Positions 23,973 to 32,751 of a DNA stretch of 54,729 bases are shown here, one piece after another. Each line of letters begins with the position of its first letter. Position 1 is the first letter of the stretch. This DNA is from Marinibacterium sp. (GTDB taxonomy: Bacteria > Pseudomonadota > Alphaproteobacteria > Rhodobacterales > Rhodobacteraceae): positions 1-54,729 of the forward strand of contig JAEPNQ010000018.1 in the NCBI GenBank assembly GCA_017643305.1, in the 5' to 3' direction. Made by a program: the position numbers and the translations under genes. The notes below the pieces were generated by a model. That model saw only the letters and a list, made by a program, of their open reading frames with translations, was not told the origin of the DNA and searched no databases.

Positions 23973-25196
23973 ATGCAATCGGCATCTTCGCGGTTCCTAA
24001 ACAGGAGCACGCCCCCTCATATCGCTACCCTGATCCTGCTCACCGCGCTTTCGACGATGGGCATGAACGTGTTTTTGCCCAGCCTGCCAGGCATGTCGGA
24101 ATATTTCGGTACCGAATACCGCATCCTGCAGCTGTCCGTGGGCATCTATCTGGGGGCCAGCGCGGCGCTGCAGATCTTGATCGGACCGATTTCCGACCAG
24201 ATGGGGCGCCGCCCAGTTTTGCTGTGGGGCCTGTTTTTCTTCATGCTGGCAACACTGGGCTGCTTGTTTGCGCCCAACGCGACCGTCTTTTTGCTATTCC
24301 GAATGTGCCAGGCGATGGTGGCGGTGGGCATGGTGCTGGGCCGGGCCGCGGTCCGCGACATGTACGACACCGAAAAAGCGGCCAGCATGATCGGCTATGT
24401 CACGATGGTAATGGCGCTGGTGCCAATGGCGGCCCCGGCGATCGGTGGCTATCTGGACCAGGCGTTCGGCTGGAAGGCTAATTTCTGGCTGCTCTTTGGC
24501 GCTGGGGCGCTGGTCTGGCTGGTGACCTGGCTGGATTTCCGCGAGACCAAATCGCGCAGCGGCCTGACCACCGGCCAGCAATTCGCACAATATCCCGAGC
24601 TGTTCAGGTCTCCGCGTTTCTGGGGCTACACCGTGACCGCTGCCTTGGTGTCTGGCGCCTTCTTTGCCTATCTCGGCGGCGGGCCTTTCGTGGGTTCGCA
24701 GGTGTTTGGCATGGCCCCCGGCACGGTTGGCCTGTTCCTCGGAGCGCCTGCCGTGGGATACGCGGTGGGCAACGGGCTGAGCGGGCTATTGTCCCAGCGG
24801 ATCGGCACAAACCGAATGATCATGATGGGCTGCGCCGTGGCCGCCTTTGGCGTTGGTGCATCGCTGTTGCTGTTCCTGACCGGGTACGGGAGCGCCTACA
24901 TATTCTTCGGCTTCATGACATTCGTCGGTCTGGGCAACGGCATGACCCTGCCCAACGCAACTGCCGGGATGATGTCCGTGCGGCCACATCTGGCGGGCAC
25001 CGCGTCCGGCCTTGGCGGGGCAATTATGCTAGCGGGCGGTGCAACACTCAGCATTCTGGCAGGCAATTTGCTTACATTGGAGTCCGGCCCCTTCCCGCTG
25101 CTCTGGATGATGTTTACCACCTCAGTTCTGGGGTTGGTGACCATGAGCTTTGTCATGCTCAGGGAACGTCAGGTGCGCCGTGCGGCGGGCCAGTAG
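23973..25196 (+). CDS. Bcr/CflA-type MFS drug efflux transporter
   Basis: A 407-residue inner-membrane transporter with 12 predicted helices. Between helices 2 and 3 it has the MFS motif GPISDQMGRRPVLLWG (G-x3-D-x2-G-R-R-x). The N-terminal half has LPSLPGMSEYFGTEYRILQLSVGIYLGASAALQ, and helix 5 has the antiporter motif-C-like ALVPMAAPAIGGYL. This combination is typical of the Bcr/CflA family of H+-coupled drug/sulfonamide exporters. The ATG at 23973 has a poor ribosome-binding site, and an ATG a little downstream (24057, MGMNVFLPSL) would omit helix 1. It lies between pccB (divergent) and pccR (same strand, 200 bases downstream). Confidence 0.9.
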   Translation: MQSASSRFLNRSTPPHIATLILLTALSTMGMNVFLPSLPGMSEYFGTEYRILQLSVGIYLGASAALQILIGPISDQMGRRPVLLWGLFFFMLATLGCLFAPNATVFLLFRMCQAMVAVGMVLGRAAVRDMYDTEKAASMIGYVTMVMALVPMAAPAIGGYLDQAFGWKANFWLLFGAGALVWLVTWLDFRETKSRSGLTTGQQFAQYPELFRSPRFWGYTVTAALVSGAFFAYLGGGPFVGSQVFGMAPGTVGLFLGAPAVGYAVGNGLSGLLSQRIGTNRMIMMGCAVAAFGVGASLLLFLTGYGSAYIFFGFMTFVGLGNGMTLPNATAGMMSVRPHLAGTASGLGGAIMLAGGATLSILAGNLLTLESGPFPLLWMMFTTSVLGLVTMSFVMLRERQVRRAAGQ

Positions 25197-25350
25197 CAGC
25201 CCGTCCAGCCACCACCAGGTATTTACACGCCATGCTGCGCGCCGATCCACTGTTTGACACCAGCCTACGCCAAAGCCGAGATATCCCGGAATGGCTCAAG
25301 ATCGCCCGTGGTGCTGCATCCTGATCTGACGGCAGACTTGCACCCAAGCC

Positions 25351-25388
25351 TTTGCAAAGTTAGCAAATATACAAACGCTGTTTGCAAA
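25351..25388 (+). promoter_or_regulatory. Putative PccR auto-operator upstream of pccR
   Basis: TTTGCAAAGTTAGCAAA (25351-25367) is followed by a second TTTGCAAA at 25381-25388, eight bases before the pccR ATG and overlapping its AAAGG ribosome-binding site. The first element matches, with one base of spacing difference, the TTTGCA...GTTAGCA element upstream of pccB. Binding of the downstream box should directly hinder pccR expression. Confidence 0.65.
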
Positions 25389-25396
25389 GGCATCTC

Positions 25397-26788
25397 ATGG
25401 CCACCAAGAAACTCTATGCCGGGGCCAAGCTGCGCGAAATGCGCACGCGGCTGGATCTGACGCAAAAGGATTTTGCAACCAAGCTGGGTGTGTCGCTGCC
25501 CTATCTGAACCAGATGGAAAACAACAACCGCCCGGTCAGCACGACCGTGGTGCTGGCGCTGGCGCAGGAATTCGGCATGGACGTGACCGAGCTGTCCACT
25601 GGGGACAGCGAGCGCCTGGTGTCTGACATGCGTGAAGCGCTCGCAGATCCGGTTTTTGCTGACATGATCCCGCCGCAGGCCGATCTGCGCCTGACCGCGT
25701 CAAACGCCCCAGCCTTTGCCCGTGCGTTTCTGGAACTGCACCGCACGTACCGGCAAACCCATGAGCGGCTTGCATCCCTTGACGAAGCACTGGGGCGCGA
25801 TGACAGCCGTAAACAGGCCAGCTCGTGGGAAGAGGTGCGCGATTTCTTCCATTACTGCGACAACTACATCGACGCCGTGGACCGCGCTGCCGAAAAACTG
25901 GCCAGTGCCGAGGGCACCACAGAGGCTATCGCCCATTCCGCTCTGCGTGGCATCGGCGTACGGACCGAATTGCGCGATGTCGCGCCTGTCCGGCTGTATG
26001 ACACGGAAACCCGAACACTGACCCTGTCGGCCCGCGCCGCGCCAGAAACCCGCCTGTTTCAAATGCTATTGCAGGTGGCGCTGCTGCGGCAGGACGATCT
26101 GTTGGAAGCCACGCTGGATTTCGCTAAATTCCACACTGATGAAGCCCGCGCCATCGCCAAGGTGGGGCTGGCCAACTACTTCGCCGGGGCAGCAATGATG
26201 CCCTATGGCGCGTTTCTGGCCGCCGCGCAGGATTGTCGGCACGATCTGGAAATGCTGGGCCGCCGGTTTGGTGCGTCGATCGAACAAATCGCGCACCGTC
26301 TGTCCACGCTACAACGGCCCGGCTCCAAGGGTGTGCCGTTCTTCTTTGTGCGGGTCGATCAGGCGGGTACGATCACCAAACGCCACAGCGCCACACGGCT
26401 GCAATTTGCCCGGTTCGGCGGGGCCTGCCCGCTGTGGAACGTGCACCGCGCCTTCGAAACGCCGGGCAGGTTCCTGCGCCAGCTGGCCGAAACCCCCGAT
26501 GGCGTGCGCTATATCAGCCTCGCAAGGGATGTATCGAAACATGGCGGGTCGTTTCAGGCCCCCGTGCAACGCTTTGCCATCGCCCTGGGATGTGAGGTGA
26601 AGCATGCAGGCGCGCTGGTCTATACAGACGGGCTAGATATCGACAATGCGCGCGCTTATGAGCCGATCGGCATTTCCTGCCGCATCTGCGAACGGCAGAA
26701 TTGCCACCAGCGGTCGGTTCCACCTCTGGAACGGCGGCTCAGCATAAATGCCGACACGCGTGAGATCCTGCCTTACCGCGTGGAGTAA
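25397..26788 (+). CDS. pccR: Short-chain acyl-CoA regulator PccR (ScfR family)
   Basis: A 463-residue transcription factor. Residues about 5-65 form a Cro/CI-type HTH (AGAKLREMRTRLDLTQKDFATKLGVSLPYLNQMENN). A long helical linker and an IrrE-like middle region follow, and the C-terminal half is the DUF2083-type domain of the ScfR family. Near the C-terminus is a cysteine cluster ISCRICERQNCHQRSVPPL, conserved in ScfRs as far as I recall. In Rhodobacter sphaeroides PccR senses a short-chain acyl-CoA and is required to raise pccB expression on propionate or acetate. The start is ATG 25397 (MATKKLYAG); an in-frame TTG at 25382 lies in the operator. It is unlinked in transcription from pccB. Confidence 0.93.
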   Translation: MATKKLYAGAKLREMRTRLDLTQKDFATKLGVSLPYLNQMENNNRPVSTTVVLALAQEFGMDVTELSTGDSERLVSDMREALADPVFADMIPPQADLRLTASNAPAFARAFLELHRTYRQTHERLASLDEALGRDDSRKQASSWEEVRDFFHYCDNYIDAVDRAAEKLASAEGTTEAIAHSALRGIGVRTELRDVAPVRLYDTETRTLTLSARAAPETRLFQMLLQVALLRQDDLLEATLDFAKFHTDEARAIAKVGLANYFAGAAMMPYGAFLAAAQDCRHDLEMLGRRFGASIEQIAHRLSTLQRPGSKGVPFFFVRVDQAGTITKRHSATRLQFARFGGACPLWNVHRAFETPGRFLRQLAETPDGVRYISLARDVSKHGGSFQAPVQRFAIALGCEVKHAGALVYTDGLDIDNARAYEPIGISCRICERQNCHQRSVPPLERRLSINADTREILPYRVE

Positions 26789-26860
26789 GAAAAGGCCGAA
26801 CCGCCTGCATGCAGTCCGGGCCCCTCACTTGCATGTCTCCAGTGCGGGACGCCGCCGGGA

Positions 26861-27100
26861 CTAGGCTTGCGAAAGGATACCCCATATTTCGTCTTTCAAC
26901 GACGCGCGCTGTTTGCGCAGCTGGACCTCGGCCAGTGCTTCCATAGGGTTCACGTTGGCTTCAGCCTGGCGAACTTGGCGGTTGAGCGCATGATATTCAT
27001 CATACAGGCGGGCAAAATGCGCGTCTGACAACTTCAGGTCGCGGATCTGTTGCACCTTGTCAGGGAACTCTTCAGCCAACTCATGCGGGGTGTGCGACAT
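26861..27100 (-). CDS. DUF465 (YdcH-like) protein
   Basis: A 79-residue helical protein from ATG 27100, with AAGGAGAGG seven bases upstream. The sequence reads MSHTPHELAEEFPDKVQQIRDLKLSDAHFARLYDEYHALNRQVRQAE, then a Lys/Arg-rich helix LRKQRASLKDEIWGIL. This is the DUF465 coiled-coil pattern, with conserved HxLxxEFP, F..L..Y..L...I and L++.R..LKDE segments. The function is unknown in the family. It lies 89 bases downstream of the hemerythrin gene on the same strand and converges on pccR. Confidence 0.92.
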   Translation of the reverse strand: MSHTPHELAEEFPDKVQQIRDLKLSDAHFARLYDEYHALNRQVRQAEANVNPMEALAEVQLRKQRASLKDEIWGILSQA

Positions 27101-27189
27101 ACGCCTCTCCTTCGTGTCGTTTGCTGACACTTTAAACGGGTCGGCCCACGCCAAGCATTGACGTAGATCAACCCGGATGCGTTTCGCGG

Positions 27190-27738
27190 TTATTCCAGAT
27201 CCGGCGCATATTCCAGGATAAGCGGCACCACCACGTTTTCCTCATCCGCCAGATGCCGGTCCAGGAACCGCTGTAGCCGGTCTTCGGCCTGCAACAACGC
27301 GGCCGTGGCATCCTTGTCCGCTTCGCTGCGGATCGCGTGGTTTGCGGCATCGGCCAGCGCCTGCAGCTGTCCATCCAGCGTGTGGTGGTCACCATCCAAC
27401 AGCGCAAATGCATGTTCGATTCGGCTGTCCAGAACCTGTAGGCGGGGGAAGTAATGGTGATCTTCCACGGAATGATGGGTGTGCAGCTGGTTCAACAAGA
27501 AAGACGCATAGCGCGCCATTTCCGGGATGAACCGCGCGTTAGGCGTAACAAGCTGAACCTGCGCCTGCTCGACTAACTTTGCCGACAGTTCCCGGAACAG
27601 GCCATGCCGATCCAGCCAAAAGGCTGTCATTCCGGTGAAATTCGCATGCCCGCGCCACAGGTCGCGAGGATATAGATCTGCGAGAACGCGCAATTCCTGC
27701 GGCAATCCCGCGCGGCTGTTCAGTCCCAAGTCTTCCAC
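27190..27738 (-). CDS. Hemerythrin-domain protein
   Basis: A 182-residue protein with a four-helix hemerythrin-like domain. Candidate di-iron ligands are visible in order: HANFTGM (near residue 31), LHTHHSVEDHHYFP with the H-x3-E pattern, LLDGDHHTLDGQL, and RHLADEENVVVPLI with the H-x4-E pattern. The family binds O2 or NO or acts in iron and redox sensing. The first ~25 residues precede the domain. Start is GTG 27738, with only a weak ribosome-binding site, so the exact start is uncertain. The gene follows betA on the same strand with a 93-base gap that carries a hairpin at the betA stop. Confidence 0.88.
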   Translation of the reverse strand: MEDLGLNSRAGLPQELRVLADLYPRDLWRGHANFTGMTAFWLDRHGLFRELSAKLVEQAQVQLVTPNARFIPEMARYASFLLNQLHTHHSVEDHHYFPRLQVLDSRIEHAFALLDGDHHTLDGQLQALADAANHAIRSEADKDATAALLQAEDRLQRFLDRHLADEENVVVPLILEYAPDLE

Positions 27739-27831
27739 ACGGCTCTGCTAGCGCAAGTGCCCCGACGCGACCCCTGAAAACCTTTGCGGTATGGCGAGGC
27801 GGGGGCAAACCACAAATCTTTTTGCAAAGGC

Positions 27832-29481
27832 TTACCTTTGCGACGTTTCCCACTTCGGGTGCACCCATGGCCTGTCATTGGCACGCGGCAGCGGGTTACG
27901 GCCCAGCAGGAGGTCGGAAACCTTTTCCCCCACCATGATCGATGGTGCGTTCAGGTTGCCATTGGTGATGCGCGGAAACACCGAACTGTCAGCGACGCGG
28001 AGCCCATCCACGCCAATAACCCGGCCTTCGGGGTCGACCACCGACATTGGGTCATCGCGTCGCCCCATCCGGCAGGTGCCACAGGGGTGATAGGCGCTTT
28101 CCGCGTGTTCCGCGATAAACCCATTGAGCTCATCATCGCTTTGCACATCGGCACCGGGCTGGATTTCGTGTTCGACGAAGGGGGCAAATGCCTCCTGCGC
28201 GAAAATCTCCCGCGTGAGGCGGATGCATGTGCGGAAATCTTCCCAATCCTCTTCCGTCGACATGTAGTTGAATCGGATCACCGGGTCATCCGCCGGATCG
28301 GCCGACCGAAGGGTCACCGCCCCGCGCGACGGGGAACGCATGGGACCGACATGGGCCTGAAATCCGTGGCCCTCGGCCGCCGCCTGCCCGTCATACCGCA
28401 CGGCGATAGGCAGGAAATGGTACTGTATATCCGGATAGGGCACGCCCGCACGTGACCGGATGAACGCCGCACTTTCAAACTGGTTTGATGCGCCATGCCC
28501 GGTCTTGGTGAACAGCCATTGCGCCCCAATCAATGCCTTGCCGAACAGGTTCCAGTGTTTGTACAGCGTGATGGGCTGGCTCGCGGCCATTTGTATATAC
28601 AGCTCCAGATGATCTTGCAGGTTCGCGCCCACGCCGGGCCGGTCCGCCACCACGTTAATGCCATGCTCGGCCAGATGCGCCGCAGGCCCAATGCCCGACA
28701 ACATCAACAATTTTGGCGAATTGATCGAAGACGCAGCCAGCACAACCTCCCGGCGGGCGCGCACCACCTGCCCGCCTGCCAATTGAACGCCTTTGGCACG
28801 GCCATCTTCCACCACCACCTTTTCCACCAGAGCGCGCACCAGGTTGCATTTGTCCCGCTTCAGCGCTGAGCGAAGATAGGCATTGGCCGCCGACCACCGC
28901 CGCCCACGCCAGACGGTTTGTTCCATCGGGCCGAAGCCTTCCTGTTTTTCGCCATTGTAGTCGCCGGTAACCTCGTAGCCGGCCTGTTGCCCGGCCTCGA
29001 CAAAGGCGTGAAACAACGGGTTGCTGCGTGGCCCCCGCGACACATGCAGCGGTCCGTCCTTGCCCCGCCATGCCGCGTCGCCGCCATGGCCGCCATCGTG
29101 CCAGGTCTCCATCCGCCGGAAATAGGGCAGCACATCCGCATAGGCCCAGCCATACGCCCCAGTCTCGGCCCAATAATCATAATCCATTGCGTGGCCGCGC
29201 ACATAGACCATGCCGTTGATCGACGACGACCCACCAATCACCTTGCCGCGCGGACAGGCCAGGCGGCGATTGTTCAGATGAGGCTCGGGCTCACTGCGAT
29301 AGCCCCAGTCGTATCGGGACATGTTCATGGGATAGCTCAGCGCGGCGGGCATCTGGATGAACGGACCCGCATCGCTGCCGCCATGTTCGACCACCAGCAC
29401 CGAAGCGCCCGCCTCTGACAGTCGGTAGGCCATGGCACATCCAGCACTGCCCGCACCGACGATGACAAAATCTGCTTCCAT
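27832..29481 (-). CDS. betA: Choline dehydrogenase (GMC oxidoreductase)
   Basis: BetA oxidises choline to betaine aldehyde with FAD. The 549-residue protein has the dinucleotide fold [19 protein letters not shown] (residues 5-23), the GMC signature [19 protein letters not shown] (about 79-97), and the C-terminal active-site region [16 protein letters not shown] and [17 protein letters not shown] with the His/Asn pair. The tail [16 protein letters not shown] resembles that of BetA proteins rather than alkan-1-ol or PEG dehydrogenases. Its ATG overlaps the GST stop by one base (TAATG). No betB, betI or transporter lies beside it, unlike the usual bet operon. Confidence 0.9.
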   Translation of the reverse strand: MEADFVIVGAGSAGCAMAYRLSEAGASVLVVEHGGSDAGPFIQMPAALSYPMNMSRYDWGYRSEPEPHLNNRRLACPRGKVIGGSSSINGMVYVRGHAMDYDYWAETGAYGWAYADVLPYFRRMETWHDGGHGGDAAWRGKDGPLHVSRGPRSNPLFHAFVEAGQQAGYEVTGDYNGEKQEGFGPMEQTVWRGRRWSAANAYLRSALKRDKCNLVRALVEKVVVEDGRAKGVQLAGGQVVRARREVVLAASSINSPKLLMLSGIGPAAHLAEHGINVVADRPGVGANLQDHLELYIQMAASQPITLYKHWNLFGKALIGAQWLFTKTGHGASNQFESAAFIRSRAGVPYPDIQYHFLPIAVRYDGQAAAEGHGFQAHVGPMRSPSRGAVTLRSADPADDPVIRFNYMSTEEDWEDFRTCIRLTREIFAQEAFAPFVEHEIQPGADVQSDDELNGFIAEHAESAYHPCGTCRMGRRDDPMSVVDPEGRVIGVDGLRVADSSVFPRITNGNLNAPSIMVGEKVSDLLLGRNPLPRANDRPWVHPKWETSQR

Positions 29482-30140
29482 TACGCCCCCTCCGCCCGCA
29501 ACACATCATAGGGCACCATCACATGTGTGCGGTAGGCCGGACGCTGGCAAAGCCGGTCGTAGTACGTCTCGACCGCCGGGCGGGGTACGCGCGGCACGTC
29601 GATGGTGAACCAGCGATAGAGCAGATGGCCCACCACGATATCCGCCGCCGTCAGATCAGGGCCGAGGATATAGTCGCGCCCTTTCAGCTGCTGCTCCAGA
29701 ACAGCCAATTCAGCGTCGAATGCCTCCAACGCGCGGGTCAACGCCGCATGATCCCGGTCTGCCGCCGATGTGCGCACACGCGACCAGAAGATTGGCACAG
29801 TAAACCTCTGGCATAGCTCGGATTTACCCCATTCAGCCCACATATCCACCTCAGCCCGCGCAGCAGGATCGGCAGGCCAGAACGCGTCCCCGTCGCCATA
29901 GACCGCGCCCAGATACCGCAGGATTGCAGCACTTTCCCAGATCACCGTATCCCCGTCGCGCAGCACCGGGATTTTGCCATGCGGGTTCATGGCCAGGAAA
30001 TCGGGCTGGTCCAGCCCGCCATGGACGTGGCCACAATCCAACCTCTCATGGGCAAGCCCCAGCTCCCCCACAGCCCACATGACCAGCTGCACGTTCGAAG
30101 ACGTGGCGCGGCCGAAAACCGTCAGCACCCCGGACCTCAT
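29481..30140 (-). CDS. Glutathione S-transferase
   Basis: A 219-residue GST. Residues about 5-85 form the thioredoxin-like domain: [25 protein letters not shown], with Ser/Asn near the glutathione-activating position, then [26 protein letters not shown] with the conserved cis-Pro (IPVL) and Glu-Ser that bind gamma-glutamyl. The helical C-domain has [12 protein letters not shown], containing the conserved Asp of the N-capping box. The start at ATG 30140 lacks a clear ribosome-binding site; a GTG four codons in is possible. It is translationally coupled to betA downstream, an unusual partner. Confidence 0.88.
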   Translation of the reverse strand: MRSGVLTVFGRATSSNVQLVMWAVGELGLAHERLDCGHVHGGLDQPDFLAMNPHGKIPVLRDGDTVIWESAAILRYLGAVYGDGDAFWPADPAARAEVDMWAEWGKSELCQRFTVPIFWSRVRTSAADRDHAALTRALEAFDAELAVLEQQLKGRDYILGPDLTAADIVVGHLLYRWFTIDVPRVPRPAVETYYDRLCQRPAYRTHVMVPYDVLRAEGA

Positions 30141-30267
30141 TATTGGTTCAAATTACAAAAATGACGGCAGGGTAGGTCTGGAAAACAGCCCGCTATCGTT
30201 TGGAACATAAGGGCCAATCCCGACACCTGTAGTGCGAAAATCGACCTATTTATGCCCGTGACCGGCC

Positions 30268-31548
30268 TCAACCTGCCAGACCGGCCACGCTACTCGGTCC
30301 CATGGTCTCGGGCCGGCGGGTAGCGAGGAACCGGCGTGCCTCGTCCCCCTGCCCTTGCCGCAGCAATGCGGTGGTCATCGCCATCTCCAGCAGATCCCGT
30401 TGAGCACGACTGCCGCCGATGCGTTCATGCCGGGACATGGCGGGGGTAAACGCCGCCACAGCCCGGGCCCAATCACCCCTGGCAAAGGCACCGAACCCTT
30501 CGGCCAGATCGCACACAACCTCTGCCGCCGGTCCCTTGGCGTCGCTGACAATGCTGTGCAGCGCCTCCCCCTGGCCCGCCATGGCATGGGCCATCGCGGC
30601 ATGAACATCGGCAAAGGCGATGCCCGTGTGCGGGAACCGTTCGGACGCATAGGTGCTGATCCGATGCCAATAATCTTCGGGTACTGAAACGCCGCGCAGT
30701 TCGGCCCGTGCCAGCAAGGCCGCAGTGTCGGTCAGGATGTTCAGCGGTGGGCTGAGCGACACCTCGGGAGAAATATCCTGATCGATGATCGCCCACATTT
30801 TGTCCAGGTTGCCAGTTTCCAGCGACCACAGACCCAAATGCCACGATAGGTGGCAATGCAGCTGCGCCGTCCGGTTCAGGTCGGCGTGATAGCCAGTCAG
30901 AAGCGCGATGCCTTCGTCCGTTTCACCGCTTTCATACAAAAGGTGCGATTTCACATGCACGCCATGGGCAGCACTTGGGCAAAGCTCCTGTGACCGGTCG
31001 ATATTGCGGCGTGCGGTCTCCAGTTGCCCCACTTCCAGCTCGGCAAAGGCCAGCTGGCACAGGAACCACCAATCATCACCGTAATGCGGGGCCAGCGCGC
31101 GCGCATAGGCCAGTTGTTCGCTTTCACGTCCGGCCTGCCCGCTGAACCCGATCAGTCCGAACACCCCCATACAGGTCTGCGCCACCAGCGCGTCCCGCGG
31201 GTATTCATCCACATGCGCGCGGATTTTCGGATAGGCCAGTGCGCCCTTGCCTTCCAGCATAAGGCCCAGCGCATCGATGGCCCCAGTCTCCTGCACCGTG
31301 ACCCCACTTGCCAGGGCCCGCGACTGTTTCAGCGGGGCCTTGATCTCCGCACCCTTGCCCAGCCCTTGCTTGGCCCGGGCCAGTCCCAGATGCGCCAAGG
31401 CAAATCCATCGTCCGCCGCAATCGCCGCCTCAAACGCATCCTCCACCCCTGCATCCCCGCCCAAGAGCAGGTCAACACCCCGGACATAGGCGTCACGGGC
31501 CGTATCGGATTGGGTGGTCAGCGGATTGCCGTACCGGTCTTCGCGCAT
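30268..31548 (-). CDS. TTC38-like tetratricopeptide protein
   Basis: A 426-residue, wholly helical protein made of degenerate TPR-like units. Recognisable features of the TTC38 family are YVRGVDLLLGGDAGVEDAFEAAIAADDGFALAHLGLARA near the N-terminus, the central PHYGDDWWFLCQLAFAELEVGQLETARRNIDRSQELCPSAAHGVHVKSHLLYESGETDEGIALL, and HCHLSWHLGLWSLETGNLDKMW. There is no signal peptide, so it is probably cytoplasmic. The biochemical role of the family is unknown. AAGGAAC precedes ATG 31548. It stands alone between the TetR gene and the GST gene on the same strand. Confidence 0.88.
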   Translation of the reverse strand: MREDRYGNPLTTQSDTARDAYVRGVDLLLGGDAGVEDAFEAAIAADDGFALAHLGLARAKQGLGKGAEIKAPLKQSRALASGVTVQETGAIDALGLMLEGKGALAYPKIRAHVDEYPRDALVAQTCMGVFGLIGFSGQAGRESEQLAYARALAPHYGDDWWFLCQLAFAELEVGQLETARRNIDRSQELCPSAAHGVHVKSHLLYESGETDEGIALLTGYHADLNRTAQLHCHLSWHLGLWSLETGNLDKMWAIIDQDISPEVSLSPPLNILTDTAALLARAELRGVSVPEDYWHRISTYASERFPHTGIAFADVHAAMAHAMAGQGEALHSIVSDAKGPAAEVVCDLAEGFGAFARGDWARAVAAFTPAMSRHERIGGSRAQRDLLEMAMTTALLRQGQGDEARRFLATRRPETMGPSSVAGLAG

Positions 31549-31615
31549 ATCTCGGTTCCTTCAAGCAGCATGCACCTGGAAAGAAGCCTAACCGGATTCT
31601 CGAATTCTGCCAGCT

Positions 31616-32194
31616 TTAGCTGAGCCCGTCACCGATGAGGCGTCCTAAGGTGCGCACATCGCACATGAAGCCGTCATGGCTGTCGGCCACCTGCATCAGG
31701 CTCTTGACCGAGGCCAGCGAAATACGCGCCACATCGTCCGCCGGGGCAGGCAGCGTGATGCGTTCTGCAGCCGCCTGCTCGTTCAGCCAATTGGTCAGAA
31801 TTTCGGCGAGCCGCGCCTCACCCGCTTCGGCGACATCGGTCGCGTTGGTTTGTTTTGTGTCCAGCAATTCATGCCCGTGGGGCGATGTTAGCATCGACGC
31901 CACAATCTCCCCGGACTTGGCCAGAAACGCTTCGCCCAGAATCTCGCCCACCGGACCGTCCTGCGTCAGGGCTTCGGCAAAATCCACCACCGCGCCGTCA
32001 TAGTAGAACTGCGCCAGCGACCGGTAGATATCCACCTTGTTTTTGTAGTGCAGATAAAGGGCGGGTCTTGAAATACCCGCGCTACGCGCGATGTCATCCA
32101 TAGAGGTCTTGCGAAACCCGTAGGCGGAAAACGCCTGCCACGCAGACATCAAAATATCCTTCTGACGCGAGTCCATGGGGGTGTTGTCTTTCAT
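31616..32194 (-). CDS. TetR/AcrR-family regulator
   Basis: A 192-residue repressor-type protein. Its N-terminal TetR HTH reads RQKDILMSAWQAFSAYGFRKTSMDDIARSAGISRPALYLHYKNKVDIYRSLAQ, with the recognition helix near residues 32-51. The C-terminal ligand domain is helical and unassigned. I take the start as ATG 32194; MDSRQKD at 32176 is possible, and neither has a strong ribosome-binding site. The gene diverges from iorA-iorB, and the 90-base gap holds strong inverted repeats. It is therefore likely to control both itself and the molybdenum hydroxylase; the inducer is unknown. Confidence 0.9.
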   Translation of the reverse strand: MKDNTPMDSRQKDILMSAWQAFSAYGFRKTSMDDIARSAGISRPALYLHYKNKVDIYRSLAQFYYDGAVVDFAEALTQDGPVGEILGEAFLAKSGEIVASMLTSPHGHELLDTKQTNATDVAEAGEARLAEILTNWLNEQAAAERITLPAPADDVARISLASVKSLMQVADSHDGFMCDVRTLGRLIGDGLS

Positions 32195-32222
32195 GGAATA
32201 AGTTCTGACATCTTTTGCATAA

Positions 32223-32246
32223 TTTGTCAATTGACATACTGACAAA
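32223..32246. promoter_or_regulatory. Probable TetR operator between tetR and iorAB
   Basis: TTTGTCA (32223-32229) and TGACAAA (32240-32246) form an inverted repeat with ten bases between. Nested in it is the perfect 12-bp palindrome TGTCAATTGACA (32225-32236), which also contains a TTGACA -35-like box on each strand. Location and symmetry fit a TetR dimer site controlling both divergent genes. Confidence 0.6.
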
Positions 32247-32284
32247 ATAGATTTTTTTCGTCAAAAACTACACAAGAGGCTCCG

Positions 32285-32749
32285 ATGGCCATTCCATTGA
32301 AGATCAACGGCGAAACCCATCAGGTCGATCTCCCCGACGACGTGCCCCTTTTGTGGGTTCTGCGAGATGAGATCGGGCTAACCGGCACGAAATATGGCTG
32401 CGGCGTTGCCGCCTGTGGCGCCTGTACAGTTCAGATCGATGGCGAAGCGGTGCGAAGTTGCCAGGTGGCGCTGTCGGATGTCTGGGGTGATGTCACCACC
32501 ATCGAAGGGCTTGGCACGCCCGACGCAATGGCCAAGATCCAGGAAGCCTGGGTCGAACATCAAGTCGCGCAATGCGGGTTCTGCCAGTCTGGCCAGATCA
32601 TGCAGGCCGCGGCGCTGCTGGCTGGAAACTCCTCCCCAACGGATGCAGAAATTGACGATGCGATGTCCGGCAACCTGTGCCGCTGCGGGACCTACCCGCG
32701 CATTCGCGCCGCAATCCAAAGCGCATCGCAAAAGCTGCAGGAAGCCTGA
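32285..32749 (+). CDS. iorA: (2Fe-2S) subunit of molybdenum hydroxylase, IorA type
   Basis: This is the small electron-transfer subunit of a xanthine-dehydrogenase-family enzyme. The 154-residue protein has the plant-ferredoxin-like cluster ligands Cys39, Cys44, Cys47 and Cys59 ([13 protein letters not shown]...RSC). A second helical cluster domain carries Cys97, Cys100, Cys132 and Cys134 ([11 protein letters not shown] and [10 protein letters not shown]). Its length and its pairing with a single large molybdopterin subunit, without a FAD subunit, match isoquinoline 1-oxidoreductase and related aldehyde or N-heterocycle oxidases. AAGAGG precedes ATG 32285. iorB starts two bases after its stop. 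Confidence 0.92.
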   Translation: MAIPLKINGETHQVDLPDDVPLLWVLRDEIGLTGTKYGCGVAACGACTVQIDGEAVRSCQVALSDVWGDVTTIEGLGTPDAMAKIQEAWVEHQVAQCGFCQSGQIMQAAALLAGNSSPTDAEIDDAMSGNLCRCGTYPRIRAAIQSASQKLQEA

Positions 32750-32751
32750 AC

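Noticed and set aside
23759-24481. Frame starting at TTG 23759 and running into the transporter gene
   Set aside because: It has no ribosome-binding site, and the second half is only the shifted frame of the transporter.
27821-27828. Third TTTGCAAA palindrome, upstream of the hemerythrin gene, as a PccR site
   Set aside because: It is part of a hairpin (GCAAAGG/CCTTTGC) spanning the betA stop and lacks the GTTAGCA companion box; chance or structural origin is more likely.
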